Positions 44,169 to 55,314 of a stretch of DNA of 64,000 bases are shown in pieces. The number at the start of each line of letters is the position of its first letter. The first letter of the stretch is position 1. Source of the stretch: Cupriavidus sp. MP-37 (GTDB taxonomy: Bacteria > Pseudomonadota > Gammaproteobacteria > Burkholderiales > Burkholderiaceae); assembly GCF_020618415.1 (NCBI RefSeq), contig NZ_CP085344.1, positions 3,185,001 through 3,249,000 of the forward strand, in the 5' to 3' direction. The position numbers were made by a program, and so were the translations under genes. The notes beneath the pieces are model-generated. The model saw nothing but the letters and a program-made list of their open reading frames with translations. It was not told where the DNA came from and did no database searches.

Positions 44169-44777
44169 ATGGCCAATCTGCTTTTTGCCCTTGCCGCCTA
44201 CCTGATCGGCTCCGTTTCCTTCGCTGTGGTCGTCAGCAAGCTGATGGGGCTGCCGGATCCGCACTCCTACGGCTCGGGCAATCCCGGCGCCACCAACGTG
44301 CTGCGCACCGGCAACAAGAAGGCCGCGATCCTGACGCTGATCGGCGATGCCCTGAAGGGCTGGCTGGCGGTGTGGCTGGCGGCGCGCTTCGGCCCGGCGC
44401 ACGGCCTGAACGACACCGGCCTGGCCATGGTGGCGCTGGCGGTGTTCCTCGGCCACCTGTTCCCCGTCTTCCACCGCTTCGCCGGCGGCAAGGGCGTGGC
44501 CACCGCGGCCGGCATCCTGCTGGCGATCGACCCGATCCTGGGCCTGGGCACGCTCGCAACCTGGCTGATCATCGCCTTCTTCTTCCGCTATTCGTCGCTG
44601 GCGGCACTGGTGGCGGCGATCTTCGCGCCGTTCTTCCATGTGCTGATGAACGGCGTCGATGTGATGGCCGGCGCCATCTTCCTGATCAGCGTGCTGCTGA
44701 TCGCGCGGCACCGGCAGAACATCGCCAAGCTGCTGGCGGGGCAGGAAAGCCGGATCGGGGAGAAGAAGAAGGTTTGA
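44169..44777 (+). CDS. plsY: Acyl-phosphate:glycerol-3-phosphate acyltransferase
   Basis: 202 residues, integral membrane, acylates glycerol-3-phosphate with acyl-phosphate, the first step of phospholipid synthesis. Five hydrophobic segments, starting [19 protein letters not shown]. Active-site motifs are [14 protein letters not shown] (about 36-49), [20 protein letters not shown] (about 96-115) and a C-terminal [13 protein letters not shown] (near 181-193). Ogt, XerD, YbaK and PlsY are on one strand in a familiar betaproteobacterial order. Confidence 0.95.
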   Translation: MANLLFALAAYLIGSVSFAVVVSKLMGLPDPHSYGSGNPGATNVLRTGNKKAAILTLIGDALKGWLAVWLAARFGPAHGLNDTGLAMVALAVFLGHLFPVFHRFAGGKGVATAAGILLAIDPILGLGTLATWLIIAFFFRYSSLAALVAAIFAPFFHVLMNGVDVMAGAIFLISVLLIARHRQNIAKLLAGQESRIGEKKKV

Positions 44778-44834
44778 AGGATGCAGGCCGCTGGCAGACG
44801 CAACCGCTGACCACATCAGCACGCCGGCGGCGTA

Positions 44835-44957
44835 CTCCCTCTCCCGCTTGCGGGAGAGGGTTGGGGTGAGGGCCAGCGCCACCACGAAGTGCGGGCCAGT
44901 GGTATGCCACCGCCCGCCCTCACCCCCGGCCCCTCTCCCGCAAGCGGGAGAGGGGAG
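44835..44957. repeat. Composite palindromic repeat, copy B
   Basis: CTCCCTCTCCCGC-tt-GCGGGAGAGGG then GGGGTGAGGG at the left, and CCCTCACCCCC followed by CCCCTCTCCCGC-aa-GCGGGAGAGGGG at the right, with a shorter centre of about 45 bp. Same architecture as copies A and C. Between the convergent plsY and the sensor kinase, where it may terminate both. Confidence 0.8.
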
Positions 44958-44971
44958 CAAACCAGCGGTCA

Positions 44972-46243
44972 TCAAGCCGTAGCCGCCCCAAACAGCATCT
45001 CCACCCTCAGCCCGCCCCCCTCGGCATTCACCAGGTTCAGCTTCCCTCCCGCCTGCCGCACCAGCCGGTCCACGATCGCCAGTCCCAGCCCGGAGTGCGC
45101 ATTGCCGCCGCGCGCCGGGTCCAGCCGCACGAACGGCAGCGTGGCGCGTTCCTTGTCGTCGTCGGGAATGCCGTCGCCCTGGTCTTCCACCACCAGCATG
45201 TAGCCGTCGGGCGTGCGCGCGGTCGCGATGCAGACCGGCGGCTTGCCATAGGCGTAGGCGTTGTCGACCAGGTTGCCGACGATGCGGTCGAGCTGCGTCG
45301 CGATCATGCGGAAGCCCTCGCCCGCGCCCAGCGACAGCACCACCTGGCGTTCCTGCTCGGCCAGCGATGCCGCCAGCTCGTTGACGCGCCGGTCCACCGG
45401 CACCGGCCGCGCGGTCGACTCGCTGGTCTGCGCGAAGCTCAGGAACTGCTCGACGATGGCCGCCATCGAATCGACATCGCGCGTCACCCCCGCGGCGGCC
45501 TTGGGGTCGGCCAGCATCTCGGCGCGCAGGCGCAGGCGCGCCAGCGGCGTCTTCAGGTCATGCGCGATGCCGGCCAGCATGGTGTTGCGCTCCTGGTCGA
45601 TGCGCGCTAGGTCGGCCACCATGCGGTTGAAGCGCTCGATCAGCTGGCGCAGCTCGTGCGGGCCGCGCTCGCGCAGCGGCGGCACGGCGTGCTGGCGCGA
45701 CAGCAGCGCGGCGGCGTTGGCCATGTCGCGCACCGGCCGCTGGATCTGCCACGCGATCAGCACCGCGAACACGATCGCCACCCCCACCACCAGCATCACC
45801 CCCGGCACCAGCCGGTTGTCCGGCGGCGGGTTGTGGACCCACAGGATCGGCATCGCGATCCAGTCGGCGCGGTCCGGCAGCTTGATCCAGATGCGCGGCG
45901 TGGTCTCGTCCTCCAGCCGGATCTCGGTGCCTTGCGGCAGCCGGCTGATGAACTGCTCGACCAGCCGGCGCGAGCGGCCGCCCTTGGGCGCGGTGGCGTG
46001 CTCGTCGGCATCGGCGGTGTTGGCGGTTTCCACCAGGCTGGGCAGCTTCGCCGGCGGGCGCGCATCGAGCGCGCGCTCGATGCTGTCGAGCTGGAACAGC
46101 ATCTGCTCCACCGAATAGTCGACCTGCTGCTGGCGGCGGTCCATGCGCAGGATGGCGAGCCAGGAGAAATGGCTGATCACCAGCACGGCGGCGATCAGCA
46201 GCGCAATGCGGCCGAACAGGGTGTCGATGCGTCGCAACTTCAT
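44972..46243 (-). CDS. EnvZ-type sensor histidine kinase
   Basis: 423 residues. Membrane helix about 12-32, periplasmic loop of about 115 residues (with NTADADEHA), second helix about 146-167 and a HAMP linker. The H-box is MLAGIAHDLKTPLARLRLR (phospho-accepting His near 228). The ATPase has N-box RIVGNLVDNAYAYG, G1 VEDQGDGIP and G2 HSGLGLAIVDRL. Pairs with the OmpR-type regulator upstream (52 bp between them) in one operon. Divergent from an MdtABC-type efflux operon; E. coli has mdtABCD-baeSR, so these two probably respond to envelope stress and induce the pump. Not closely enough matched by eye to call BaeS. Confidence 0.93.
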   Translation of the reverse strand: MKLRRIDTLFGRIALLIAAVLVISHFSWLAILRMDRRQQQVDYSVEQMLFQLDSIERALDARPPAKLPSLVETANTADADEHATAPKGGRSRRLVEQFISRLPQGTEIRLEDETTPRIWIKLPDRADWIAMPILWVHNPPPDNRLVPGVMLVVGVAIVFAVLIAWQIQRPVRDMANAAALLSRQHAVPPLRERGPHELRQLIERFNRMVADLARIDQERNTMLAGIAHDLKTPLARLRLRAEMLADPKAAAGVTRDVDSMAAIVEQFLSFAQTSESTARPVPVDRRVNELAASLAEQERQVVLSLGAGEGFRMIATQLDRIVGNLVDNAYAYGKPPVCIATARTPDGYMLVVEDQGDGIPDDDKERATLPFVRLDPARGGNAHSGLGLAIVDRLVRQAGGKLNLVNAEGGGLRVEMLFGAATA

Positions 46244-46295
46244 GGGAAAGCAATATCTGGTGGCAAGCGGCGCCGGCTAGTGGCCGCCGCTGCCA

Positions 46296-47045
46296 TTATT
46301 CGGTGAGCCCCGCGGAAATCTCTTCCGCTTCATCGGGAACGAAGGTGTAGCCGCGCCCGCGCACGGTCTGGATATAGCGCGGGCGCTGCGCGTCCTCGTC
46401 CAGCAGCCGGCGCAGGCGCCAGATCTGCACGTCGATGCCGCGGTCGCTGATGCCGCTGGCGCTGCCGTACATCAGCTCGACGATGCGCTCGCGCGACAGC
46501 ACTTCCAGCGGATGCATCAGCAGCAGCTTGAGCAACGCGAACTCGGTATCGCTGATCGACAGCGCCTGGCCGGCCCGCAGCAGCGTGCGCTGGCGGAAGT
46601 TGACGCGGAACGGGCCGAAGGCGACCGCTTCGCGGTCTTCCGGCGCCGCCGCCGGGCGCGCCAGCTTGCGGCGCAGCACGGCGTTGATGCGCGCCAGCAG
46701 CTCGCGCGGCGAGAACGGCTTGCCGAGATAGTCGTCGGCACCGATCTCGAGACCGACGATGCGGTCGATCTCGTCGCTGCGGGCGGTGAGCAGGATCACC
46801 GGGATATCGTCGTTCCTGGCGCGCAGGTTGCGCAGCGCGGTCAGGCCGTCGACCTTGGGCATCATCAGGTCCAGCACGATCAGCGCCGGACGTTCGCGCT
46901 CCAGGCGCGCCTGCAGGCCGTCGCCGTCATGCATCACCGAGACGGCGAAGCCCTGCTGGGTCAGGTACTCGCGCAGCAGGTCGCGCAGTTCGGGGTCGTC
47001 GTCGACGACGAGGATCTGGGTAGGCTGGTTCGTTCGCATAGGCAC
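46296..47045 (-). CDS. OmpR/PhoB-type response regulator
   Basis: 249 residues. Receiver: acidic pair in VVDDDPELR (about 14-16), phospho-accepting Asp in VLDLMMP (about 59), Thr in LTARSDEIDR, Lys in LGKPFSP (about 109). The C-terminal winged helix (about 145-240) has SISDTEFALLKLLL, SRERIVEL and YIQTVRGRGYTFVP, the standard wing region. First gene of the operon with the sensor kinase. A GTAAT direct repeat of 10-bp spacing is 78 bp upstream, the kind of tandem site OmpR-type proteins bind. Confidence 0.94.
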   Translation of the reverse strand: MPMRTNQPTQILVVDDDPELRDLLREYLTQQGFAVSVMHDGDGLQARLERERPALIVLDLMMPKVDGLTALRNLRARNDDIPVILLTARSDEIDRIVGLEIGADDYLGKPFSPRELLARINAVLRRKLARPAAAPEDREAVAFGPFRVNFRQRTLLRAGQALSISDTEFALLKLLLMHPLEVLSRERIVELMYGSASGISDRGIDVQIWRLRRLLDEDAQRPRYIQTVRGRGYTFVPDEAEEISAGLTE

Positions 47046-47103
47046 ATGATAGTCAGCCCCGGCGCCACATACGCCGGCGCGGCCGGACGGTTTTGTTTCC
47101 GCA

Positions 47104-47140
47104 GGTTACACCCGGGGTCCTGGTAATCCTCTGTAATAAA
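47104..47140. promoter_or_regulatory. Tandem direct repeat, candidate OmpR-type box
   Basis: GTAAT occurs at 47123-47127 and again at 47133-47137, exactly one helical turn apart, with a related GTTAC at 47105-47109. It is in the 327-bp region between the divergent regulator (47045) and mdtA (47373), so a bound regulator could control both. The rest of this interval shows no other convincing element. Confidence 0.45.
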
Positions 47141-47372
47141 TCGGCCGGACGCCGAAATACGGGCGTCCGCGCCCGCACATTATCCTTGCCGCATGACTTG
47201 CCGCCGGCGCCGCCCCATGCGCGCCGCACGGCACTCGCCGGCACGCTGGCGCCCTTGCATGCGCTACCTCGCAAGGCGGCCGGCGTCCATGGCGATGCGG
47301 CATACTGCGGCATCGTCACTTGCCAGCAGAACATGACGGTGCGCCGCGCGCGCCGTTCCCAGGATTGCGGAC

Positions 47373-48866
47373 ATGTCCAACCCCGAACCAGGCCAGCCTA
47401 ACCCCTCCCCGTCCCCGTCTTCCCGCCCGCCCGGCCCGTCCCTGCCGCCCCTGCCGCCTGACCGCCCGCCGCGCCGGAACCGGCGCCGGCTCTATGCCGG
47501 GCTGCTGGTGCTGTTGCTGGCCGGGGGCGGCTGGTACTGGTACGCGCACCGCGGCGACGCCCCCAAGGGCAGCGCGGCAGGGCCCGGCGCTGCCAGCGGG
47601 CCCGCTGCGGGTGGCCCGGGCGGCCCCGGCGGCCCCGGCGGTCGTGCCGGCATGCCGCGCTCGCCGGTGGTGGTCGCCACCGTGGTCCAGCGCGACATGG
47701 ACGTGGTGCTGAACGGGCTCGGCAACGTGACCCCGGTCTCGAACGTGACCGTGCGCGCGCAGGTGTCCGGGCCGCTGCTCAAGGTCCTGTTCAGGGAGGG
47801 CCAGATGGTCAAGGCCGGCGACGTGCTGGCCGAGATCGACCCGCGCCCGTTCCAGGCCGCGCTCGACCAGGCCGTGGGCCAGCTGGCGCGCGACCAGGCG
47901 CTGCTGCAGAACGCACGGCTGGACCAGCAGCGCTACCGCACGCTGCTGGGCCAGGACTCGATCTCCAAGCAGCAGGTCGATACCCAGGACGCCCTGGTGC
48001 GCCAGTACGAGGGCGTGGTCAAGACCGACCAGGGCAATGTCGCCAACGCGCGCCTGCAGCTCGGCTATACCAGGATCGTGGCGCCGGTGTCGGGCCGCAT
48101 CGGCCTGCGCCAGGTCGATCCCGGCAATATCGTCAATACCAGCGACACCAACGGCATTGCGCTGATCACGCAGATCCAGCCGATCGCGGTGATGTACACC
48201 ATCCCCGAGGACAGCCTGCCGTCGGTGCTGAAGAAGCTCAATGCCGGCGAAAAGCTGCCGGTGCAGGCCTGGGACCGCCAGGTGCGCAACCAGCTCGGCG
48301 AAGGCACGCTGCTGACCACCGACAACCAGATCGACACCACCACCGGCACGGTCAAGCTCAAGGCGGTCTTTCCCAACGCCGACGGCATGCTGTTCCCCAA
48401 CCAGTTCGTCAACGTGCGCACGCGCGTCGATACGCTCAAGGACGCCACCGTGATCCCGGTGGCGGCGATCCAGCGCGGCCAGCAGGGCACCTTCGTCTAT
48501 ACCGTCGACGACGCCAGCAAGGTTAAGGTGCAGGTGGTCGAGCTGGGGCCCGGCGACGGCACCCGTACCGCGGTGCTCAAGGGGCTCGAACCGGGCCAGC
48601 GCGTGGTGGTCGACGGCGCCGACCGGCTCAAGGAAGGGATGACGGTCGAAACCGTCGACCCGGCGGCGCGCGCCGCCGCGGTGGTGCCCGCGAGCCAGCC
48701 GCGCGCGCGTGGGCGGCGCCATCGTGATGGTGCTGGCGGTGCCAGCGGCGCCAGCGCTGTGCACGCCGATGCCGGCGCGGCGGGCGCTTCGGCACCGCAA
48801 GGCGAACGCCGCCGCCAACGCGAAGCCGGTGCCAGCGCCCCGGCCGCGCGCGCGCCGCAGCCGTAA
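47373..48866 (+). CDS. mdtA: RND pump periplasmic adaptor, MdtA-type
   Basis: 497 residues. A cytoplasmic Pro-rich N-terminus and one membrane anchor (about 40-58) are followed by a Gly/Pro-rich linker. Lipoyl and barrel-sandwich elements are VRAQVSGPLLKVLFREGQMVKAGDVLAEIDPRP, shown here as VSGPLLKVLFREGQ; the hairpin helices are around LARDQALLQNARLDQQRY, and beta-barrel TRIVAPVSGRIGLRQVDPG is typical. The C-terminal 60 residues are Ala/Arg/Gly-rich and longer than in E. coli MdtA (415 residues). Bridges the inner-membrane pump MdtBC and the outer-membrane channel. mdtB follows after 9 bp. Confidence 0.93.
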   Translation: MSNPEPGQPNPSPSPSSRPPGPSLPPLPPDRPPRRNRRRLYAGLLVLLLAGGGWYWYAHRGDAPKGSAAGPGAASGPAAGGPGGPGGPGGRAGMPRSPVVVATVVQRDMDVVLNGLGNVTPVSNVTVRAQVSGPLLKVLFREGQMVKAGDVLAEIDPRPFQAALDQAVGQLARDQALLQNARLDQQRYRTLLGQDSISKQQVDTQDALVRQYEGVVKTDQGNVANARLQLGYTRIVAPVSGRIGLRQVDPGNIVNTSDTNGIALITQIQPIAVMYTIPEDSLPSVLKKLNAGEKLPVQAWDRQVRNQLGEGTLLTTDNQIDTTTGTVKLKAVFPNADGMLFPNQFVNVRTRVDTLKDATVIPVAAIQRGQQGTFVYTVDDASKVKVQVVELGPGDGTRTAVLKGLEPGQRVVVDGADRLKEGMTVETVDPAARAAAVVPASQPRARGRRHRDGAGGASGASAVHADAGAAGASAPQGERRRQREAGASAPAARAPQP

Positions 48867-48875
48867 GGACGCCGC

Positions 48876-51800
48876 ATGAACCCGTCCCGCCTCTTCATCG
48901 AGCGCCCGGTCGCGACGGCGCTGCTGATGCTGGCCATCCTGCTGTCCGGGCTGGTGGCGTACCGGCTGCTGCCGCTGTCGGCGCTGCCCGAGGTCGACTA
49001 CCCGACCATCCAGGTCACCACGCTCTACCCCGGCGCCAGCCCGGACGTGATGACCTCGTCGGTGACCGCGCCGCTGGAGCGCCAGTTCGGCCAGATGCCG
49101 GGCCTGAAGCAGATGTCGTCGTCCTCGTCGGGCGGCGCCTCGGTGATCACGCTGCAGTTCGAACTGACGCTGCCGCTGGACGTGGCCGAGCAGGAAGTGC
49201 AGGCCGCCATCAACGCCGGCAGCAACCTGCTGCCGTCCGACCTGCCGATGCCGCCGGTCTACAGCAAGGTCAACCCGGCCGACGCGCCGATCATGACCAT
49301 CGCCATGACCTCGGACACCATGCCGCTGCCCAAGCTGCAGGACATGGTCGACACCCGCGTGGCGCAGAAGATCTCGCAGATCCAGGGCGTGGGCCTGGTC
49401 ACGATCAGCGGCGGGCAGCGCCCGGCGGTGCGGATCCAGGCCAACCCGGCCGCGCTGGCGTCGCTGGGCATGTCGATCGACGACCTGCGCACCGCCATCG
49501 GCGCGTCCAACGTCAACGGCGCCAAGGGCAGCTTCGACGGCCCGCAGCGCGCCTCGACCATCGACGCCAACGACCAGCTGCGCTCGGCCGACGAATACCG
49601 CCAGATCATCCTGGGCTACAAGAACGGCGCGCCGATCCGCATCACCGACGTCGCCGAGATCGTCGACGGCCCCGAGAACAGCCGGCTGGCCGCGTGGGCC
49701 AACGACAAGCCCGCGATCGTGCTGAACATCCAGCGCCAGCCCGGCGCCAACGTGATCGAGGTGGTCGACCGCATCAAGGCGCTGCTGCCGCAGCTGCAGA
49801 ACGCGCTGCCTGCATCGGTCCACGTGCAGCTGCTGACCGACCGCACCACCACCATCCGCGCCTCGGTCGAGGACGTGCAGTTCGAGCTGCTGCTGGCGAT
49901 CGCGCTGGTGGTGCTGGTGATCTTCCTGTTCCTGCGCAATATCCCCGCCACCGTCATCCCGGGCGTGGCGGTGCCGCTGTCGCTGGTCGGCACCTTCGGC
50001 GTGATGTACCTGGCCGGCTTCTCGATCAACAACCTGACGCTGATGGCGCTGACCATCGCCACCGGCTTCGTCGTCGACGATGCGATCGTGATGATCGAGA
50101 ACATCATGCGCTACATCGAGAAGGGCGACTCGCCGATGCAGGCGGCGCTGAAGGGTTCCAGGCAGATCGGCTTCACCATCATCTCGCTGACCTTCTCGCT
50201 GGTGGCGGTGCTGATCCCGCTGCTGTTCATGGGCGACGTGGTCGGCCGGCTGTTCCGCGAGTTCGCGATCACGCTGGCGGTGTCGATCCTGATCTCGGCG
50301 GTGGTGTCGCTGACGCTCACGCCGATGATGTGCGCGCGCCTGCTGCACCATGTGCCGGAAGAAAGGCTGTCGCGCTTCCACCGCGCCACCGGCCGCTTCT
50401 TCGACAACGTGATCGCGCGCTACGGCCGCGGCCTGGAGTGGGTGCTCGACCGCCAGAAGGCCACGCTGGTGGTGGCGCTGGCCACGCTGGCGCTGACCGT
50501 GCTGCTGTACCTGCTGGTGCCCAAGGGCTTCTTCCCGGTGCAGGACACCGGCGTGATCCAGGGCATCACCGAGGCCGCGCAGACCACCTCGTTCAGCGCC
50601 ATGGCGCGCAAGCAGGAAGCGGTGGCCAAGGTGGTGATGCAGGATCCGGCGGTGGCCAGCCTGTCGTCGTTTATCGGCGTGGACGGCACCAACGCCACGC
50701 TCAATGCCGGGCGCATGCTGATCAACCTCAAGCCCAAGGGCGAGCGCGACCCGATCGACGTGGTCACGCAGCGCCTGCAGCAGTCGGTGCAGAACCTCGG
50801 CGGCGTGTCGCTGTTCACGCAGCCGGTGCAGGACCTGACCATCGAGGACAAGGTCTCGCGCACGCAGTACCAGTTCACGGTGGAGGACCCCGATCCCGCG
50901 ACGCTGGCGACGTGGGTGCCGAAGCTGGTCGAGCGCCTGCGCCAGGAGCCGGAGCTGCGCGATGTCACCAGCGACCAGCAGAACAACGGCCTGCGCGCCT
51001 ACGTCGATATCGACCGCGACGCCGCGGCGCGCTTCGGCATCACCACCGCGGTGATCGACAGCGCGCTGTACAGCGCTTTCGGCCAGCGGCTGGTGTCGAC
51101 CATCTTCACGCAGTCGAGCCAGTACCGCGTGGTGCTCGAGACCATGCCGGAATTCCGCACCAGCCCGCAATCGCTGGCCGAGCTGCGCCTGCCCTCCTCG
51201 TCCGGCGGGCAGGTGCCGCTGGGCGCGTTCGCGCGCATCACCGAGCGCACCGGGCCGCTGGTGATCAACCACCAGGGACAGTTCCCGGCGGCGACGATCT
51301 CGTTCAACCTGGCACCCGGCGAATCGCTGGGCGCGGCGGTCGACAAGATCACCAAGGTGGAACAGGAACTGGGCCTGCCGATCTCGATGCAGACCAGCTT
51401 CCAGGGCGCGGCGCTGGCGTTCCGCGCGTCGCTGTCGAACACGCTGTGGCTGATCCTGGCCGCGGTGGTGACCATGTATATCGTGCTGGGCGTGCTGTAT
51501 GAAAGCACCATCCACCCGGTCACGATCCTGTCGACGCTGCCGTCGGCCGGCGTCGGCGCGCTGCTGGCGCTGCTGGTGGCGGGGCAGGACCTGGGCATCA
51601 TCGCCATCATCGGCATCATCCTGCTGATCGGCATCGTCAAGAAGAACGCCATTATGATGATCGACTTCGCGCTCGAGGCCGAGCGCGAGCAAGGCATGTC
51701 GCCGCGCGATGCGATCTTCCAGGCCTGCCTGCTGCGCTTCCGCCCGATCCTGATGACCACCATGGCGGCGTTGCTGGCGGCACTGCCGCTGATGCTGGGC

Positions 51801-51998
51801 TCGGGCATCGGCAGCGAACTGCGCCGGCCGCTGGGCGTGACCATGGTCGGCGGCCTGCTGGTCAGCCAGGTGCTGACGCTGTTCACCACGCCGGTGATCT
51901 ACCTCGCCTTCGACCGCGTGGCGACGCGCGTGAAGGGCTGGCGCAAGCGCCGCTTCGGTGATCCGGAGGAAGGCGGCACGGGCGAGGAGCCGGTCTGA
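48876..51998 (+). CDS. mdtB: RND multidrug efflux pump subunit MdtB
   Basis: 1040 residues, the same length as E. coli MdtB. Twelve membrane helices, with two large periplasmic loops after helices 1 and 7. Helix 4 has the proton-relay region [16 protein letters not shown] near residues 394-409; motif [13 protein letters not shown] precedes it. Start [20 protein letters not shown] is the classical RND N-terminus. The C-terminal copy shows [18 protein letters not shown]. MdtB and MdtC form a heterotrimer that exports novobiocin, bile salts and other compounds in E. coli. Genes are 2 bp apart. Confidence 0.95.
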   Translation: MNPSRLFIERPVATALLMLAILLSGLVAYRLLPLSALPEVDYPTIQVTTLYPGASPDVMTSSVTAPLERQFGQMPGLKQMSSSSSGGASVITLQFELTLPLDVAEQEVQAAINAGSNLLPSDLPMPPVYSKVNPADAPIMTIAMTSDTMPLPKLQDMVDTRVAQKISQIQGVGLVTISGGQRPAVRIQANPAALASLGMSIDDLRTAIGASNVNGAKGSFDGPQRASTIDANDQLRSADEYRQIILGYKNGAPIRITDVAEIVDGPENSRLAAWANDKPAIVLNIQRQPGANVIEVVDRIKALLPQLQNALPASVHVQLLTDRTTTIRASVEDVQFELLLAIALVVLVIFLFLRNIPATVIPGVAVPLSLVGTFGVMYLAGFSINNLTLMALTIATGFVVDDAIVMIENIMRYIEKGDSPMQAALKGSRQIGFTIISLTFSLVAVLIPLLFMGDVVGRLFREFAITLAVSILISAVVSLTLTPMMCARLLHHVPEERLSRFHRATGRFFDNVIARYGRGLEWVLDRQKATLVVALATLALTVLLYLLVPKGFFPVQDTGVIQGITEAAQTTSFSAMARKQEAVAKVVMQDPAVASLSSFIGVDGTNATLNAGRMLINLKPKGERDPIDVVTQRLQQSVQNLGGVSLFTQPVQDLTIEDKVSRTQYQFTVEDPDPATLATWVPKLVERLRQEPELRDVTSDQQNNGLRAYVDIDRDAAARFGITTAVIDSALYSAFGQRLVSTIFTQSSQYRVVLETMPEFRTSPQSLAELRLPSSSGGQVPLGAFARITERTGPLVINHQGQFPAATISFNLAPGESLGAAVDKITKVEQELGLPISMQTSFQGAALAFRASLSNTLWLILAAVVTMYIVLGVLYESTIHPVTILSTLPSAGVGALLALLVAGQDLGIIAIIGIILLIGIVKKNAIMMIDFALEAEREQGMSPRDAIFQACLLRFRPILMTTMAALLAALPLMLGSGIGSELRRPLGVTMVGGLLVSQVLTLFTTPVIYLAFDRVATRVKGWRKRRFGDPEEGGTGEEPV

Positions 51999-52000
51999 GC

Positions 52001-55000
52001 ATGAACCTCTCGGCTGCCTTTATCCACCGCCCGGTCGCGACCGCGCTGCTGACGCTCGGCATTTTGCTGGCGGGGCTGGCCGCGCTGCGGCTGCTGCCGG
52101 TGTCGCCGCTGCCGCAGGTGGACTTCCCCACCATCTCGGTGTCGGCCTCGCTGCCTGGCGCCAGCCCGGAAACCATGGCCGCGACCGTGGCCACGCCGCT
52201 GGAGCGCGCGCTCGGCACCATCGCCGGCGTGACCGAGATCACCTCGAGCAGCTCGCTGGGCTCGACCCGCGTCACGCTGCAGTTCGACCTGTCGCGCAAT
52301 ATCGACGGCGCCGCGCGCGACGTGCAGGCGGCCATCAACGCCTCGCGCGCGACGCTGCCGACCAGCTTGCCCAACAACCCGACCTACCGCAAGGTCAACC
52401 CGGCCGACGCGCCGATCATGATCATCGCGCTGACCTCGCCGACGATGACGCGCGGGCAGCTGTACGACGCGGCCTCGACTATCCTGGCGCAGAAGCTGTC
52501 GCAGGTCGAGGGCGTTGGGCAGGTCACCATCGGCGGGGCCTCGCTGCCGGCGGTGCGGGTCGAGCTGAACCCGACCGCGCTGAACAACTACGGCATCTCG
52601 CTCGAGGACGTGCGCAACACCATCAGCGCGACCAACGCCAACCGGCCGCTGGGCACGCTGGAGAATGCCCGCAACAACTGGCAGGTCTACGCCAACGACC
52701 AGGCCATGAAGGCGGAAGACTACATGCCGCTGATCATCCGCTACGCCACGCCGGGCACGTACTCGTCGGCGTCGGCGGGCGCGCTGATCGCCAGCACCGC
52801 CAACGCCACCGCCAGCGGCGGCGTCAGCACGAAGGTGGTCAACGGCGTCACCGTGACCACGCTGACCACCAGCAGCGGCACCACCACCATCACCAGCGGC
52901 GCCACCGGCGGCACCAGCGCCACCAGCGGGCCCAACTCGTTCGCGGTGCCGGTGCGGCTGCGCGACGTCGCCAACGTGGTCGATTCGGTGCAGGACATCC
53001 GCAACGCCGGCTCGGCCAACGGCAAGCCGTCGGTGCTGCTGGTGCTGAACCGCTCGCCCGGCGCCAACATCATCGAGACCGTCGACCGCGTCAACGAGAT
53101 GCTGCCGCAGCTGCAGAAGATGATCCCGGCGGCGATCTCGATGGACGTGATGATGGACCGCACGCCCACCATCCGCGCCTCGCTGCGCGAGGTCGAGCAC
53201 ACGCTGATGATCTCGGTGGCGCTGGTAATCATGGTGGTGTTCGTGTTCCTGCGCAATGTGCGCGCCACCCTGATTCCCAGCGTGGCGGTGCCGGTCTCGC
53301 TGATCGGCACGTTCTCGGTGATGTACCTGGCCGGGTTCTCGCTCAACAACCTGTCGCTGATGGCGCTGACCATCGCCACCGGCTTCGTCGTCGACGATGC
53401 CATCGTGGTGCTGGAGAACATCTCGCGCCATATCGAGGCAGGCATGAAGCCGCTGGCGGCGGCGCTGCGCGGCGCGCGCGAGGTCGGCTTCACGGTGCTG
53501 TCGATGAGCCTGTCGCTGATCGCGGTGTTTATCCCGCTGCTGATGATGGGCGGCATCGTCGGCCGGCTGTTCCAGGAATTCGCGATCACGCTGTCGGTGG
53601 CGATCCTGGTGTCGCTGGTGGTCTCGCTGACCACCACGCCGATGATGTGCGCGCGCATGCTGCGGCCGGTGGAACCGGAACGGCAGGGACGCTTCTTCCG
53701 CGCCACCGAGCGCATGTTCCAGTGGCTGCATGACGGCTATGCGCGTTCGCTGGCGACCGCGCTGCGGCTGAGCCCGCTGGTATGGCTGGTACTGCTCGCC
53801 ACCATCGCGCTCAACGTCTACCTGTATGTAATCGTGCCCAAGGGCTTTTTCCCGCAGCAGGACACCGGGCGGCTGATCGGCTTTATCCGCGCCGACCAGG
53901 CCACCTCGTTCCAGGCCATGCGCGGCAAGCTCGACAACTTCATCAAGATCGTCCAGTCCGACCCGGCGGTGGTCAACGTGACCGGCTTTACCGGCGGCTC
54001 GCAGCGCAATACCGGGCAGATGTTCGTCACGCTCAAGCCGCTCTCGGAGCGCAAGGAATCGGCCGACGCCATCATCGCGCGGCTGCGCGGCAAGCTGGCC
54101 AAGGAGCCCGGCGCCAGCCTGTTCCTGCAGTCGGTGCAGGACATCCGCGTGGGCGGGCGCCAGAGCAGCTCGCAGTACCAGTTCACGCTGCAGTCCGACG
54201 ACCTCGAGGTGCTGCGCGCGTGGGAGCCCAAGGTGCGCGCGGCGCTGTCCAACCTGAAGGGGCTGGAGGACATCGACACCGACACCAACGACAAGGGCCT
54301 GCAGACCTCGGTGATCATCGACCGCGACGCGGCCTCGCGCCTGGGCGTGACCGCGCAGCAGGTCGATGCGGTGCTGAACGATGCCTTCGGCCAGCGGCTG
54401 GTGTCGACCATCTACCATCCGCTGAACCAGTACCGCGTGGTGATGGAGCTGAGCCAGGAATATTTGCAGGGGCCCGAGGCGCTCAAGGACATCTATGTGG
54501 TCACCGGCAACGGCAACCGCGTGCCGCTGGCCGCGTTCGCGCGCGTGACGCCGAGCAGCACGCCGCTGGGCGTGAACCACCAGGGCCAGTTCGCGGCCTC
54601 GACGATCTCGTTCAACCTGGCGGAAGGGACTTCGCTGTCGCAGGCGACCGACGCCATCAACCGGGAGATGGCGCGCATCGGCGCGCCTGAAACCCTGCGC
54701 GCCAACTTCCAGGGCGGCGCCAAGGCGTTCCAGGACTCGCTCAAGAGCCAGCCGATCCTGATCCTGGCGGCGCTGATCACGATCTATATCGTGCTGGGCG
54801 TGCTGTACGAGAGCTACGTGCACCCGCTGACGATCCTGTCGACGCTGCCATCGGCCGGCGTGGGCGCGCTGCTGGCGCTGCTGGCGTCGAAGACCGACTT
54901 CAGCATCATCGCGCTGATCGGCGTGATCCTGCTGATCGGCATCGTCAAGAAGAACGCGATCATGATGATCGACTTCGCCATCGACGCCGAGCGGCGCGAG

Positions 55001-55312
55001 GGGCTGTCGCCGCGCGACGCCATCTACCGCGCCTGCCTGCTGCGCTTCCGCCCGATCCTGATGACCACCATGGCCGCGCTGCTGGGCGCGGTGCCGCTGG
55101 CGCTGGGCCGCGGCGACGGCGCCGAGCTGCGCGCGCCGCTGGGCATTTCCATTGTCGGCGGGCTGGTGGTGAGCCAGCTGCTGACGCTGTACACCACGCC
55201 GGTGGTGTACCTGACGCTGGACCGCTGGCGCCTGAAGGTGAAGGCCTGGCGCGAGCGCAGGCGTGGCACCGGCGGCGGCGCCGGCACGCCCGACCAGCCG
55301 GCCGCCGTTTAG
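52001..55312 (+). CDS. mdtC: RND multidrug efflux pump subunit MdtC with a Ser/Thr/Gly-rich insert
   Basis: 1103 residues versus about 1025 in E. coli. N-terminus [20 protein letters not shown], helix 4 [17 protein letters not shown], and C-terminal [20 protein letters not shown] are all typical. The extra length is mostly a low-complexity insert at about residues 251-313 (bases 52751-52940). It is rich in Ser, Thr, Gly and Ala (for instance [20 protein letters not shown]) and lies within the first periplasmic porter/docking region, just before [15 protein letters not shown]. Partners MdtB upstream (2 bp apart) and the outer-membrane channel downstream (2 bp apart). The insert is in frame and the flanks are normal, so this is not a frameshift. 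Confidence 0.94.
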   Translation: MNLSAAFIHRPVATALLTLGILLAGLAALRLLPVSPLPQVDFPTISVSASLPGASPETMAATVATPLERALGTIAGVTEITSSSSLGSTRVTLQFDLSRNIDGAARDVQAAINASRATLPTSLPNNPTYRKVNPADAPIMIIALTSPTMTRGQLYDAASTILAQKLSQVEGVGQVTIGGASLPAVRVELNPTALNNYGISLEDVRNTISATNANRPLGTLENARNNWQVYANDQAMKAEDYMPLIIRYATPGTYSSASAGALIASTANATASGGVSTKVVNGVTVTTLTTSSGTTTITSGATGGTSATSGPNSFAVPVRLRDVANVVDSVQDIRNAGSANGKPSVLLVLNRSPGANIIETVDRVNEMLPQLQKMIPAAISMDVMMDRTPTIRASLREVEHTLMISVALVIMVVFVFLRNVRATLIPSVAVPVSLIGTFSVMYLAGFSLNNLSLMALTIATGFVVDDAIVVLENISRHIEAGMKPLAAALRGAREVGFTVLSMSLSLIAVFIPLLMMGGIVGRLFQEFAITLSVAILVSLVVSLTTTPMMCARMLRPVEPERQGRFFRATERMFQWLHDGYARSLATALRLSPLVWLVLLATIALNVYLYVIVPKGFFPQQDTGRLIGFIRADQATSFQAMRGKLDNFIKIVQSDPAVVNVTGFTGGSQRNTGQMFVTLKPLSERKESADAIIARLRGKLAKEPGASLFLQSVQDIRVGGRQSSSQYQFTLQSDDLEVLRAWEPKVRAALSNLKGLEDIDTDTNDKGLQTSVIIDRDAASRLGVTAQQVDAVLNDAFGQRLVSTIYHPLNQYRVVMELSQEYLQGPEALKDIYVVTGNGNRVPLAAFARVTPSSTPLGVNHQGQFAASTISFNLAEGTSLSQATDAINREMARIGAPETLRANFQGGAKAFQDSLKSQPILILAALITIYIVLGVLYESYVHPLTILSTLPSAGVGALLALLASKTDFSIIALIGVILLIGIVKKNAIMMIDFAIDAERREGLSPRDAIYRACLLRFRPILMTTMAALLGAVPLALGRGDGAELRAPLGISIVGGLVVSQLLTLYTTPVVYLTLDRWRLKVKAWRERRRGTGGGAGTPDQPAAV

Positions 55313-55314
55313 TA

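Noticed and set aside
44972..47045. Naming the two-component pair baeS/baeR
   Set aside because: Proximity to mdtABC suggests it, but the periplasmic loop and linker cannot be matched by eye to BaeS; only family-level calls are given.
47316..51692. Open frame of over 1400 codons on the minus strand opposite mdtA-mdtB
   Set aside because: Composition is Arg/His/Gln/Asp-rich without any fold, and it is an antisense shadow of GC-rich RND genes on the plus strand; the same holds for the roughly 970-codon frame at 51899-54823.
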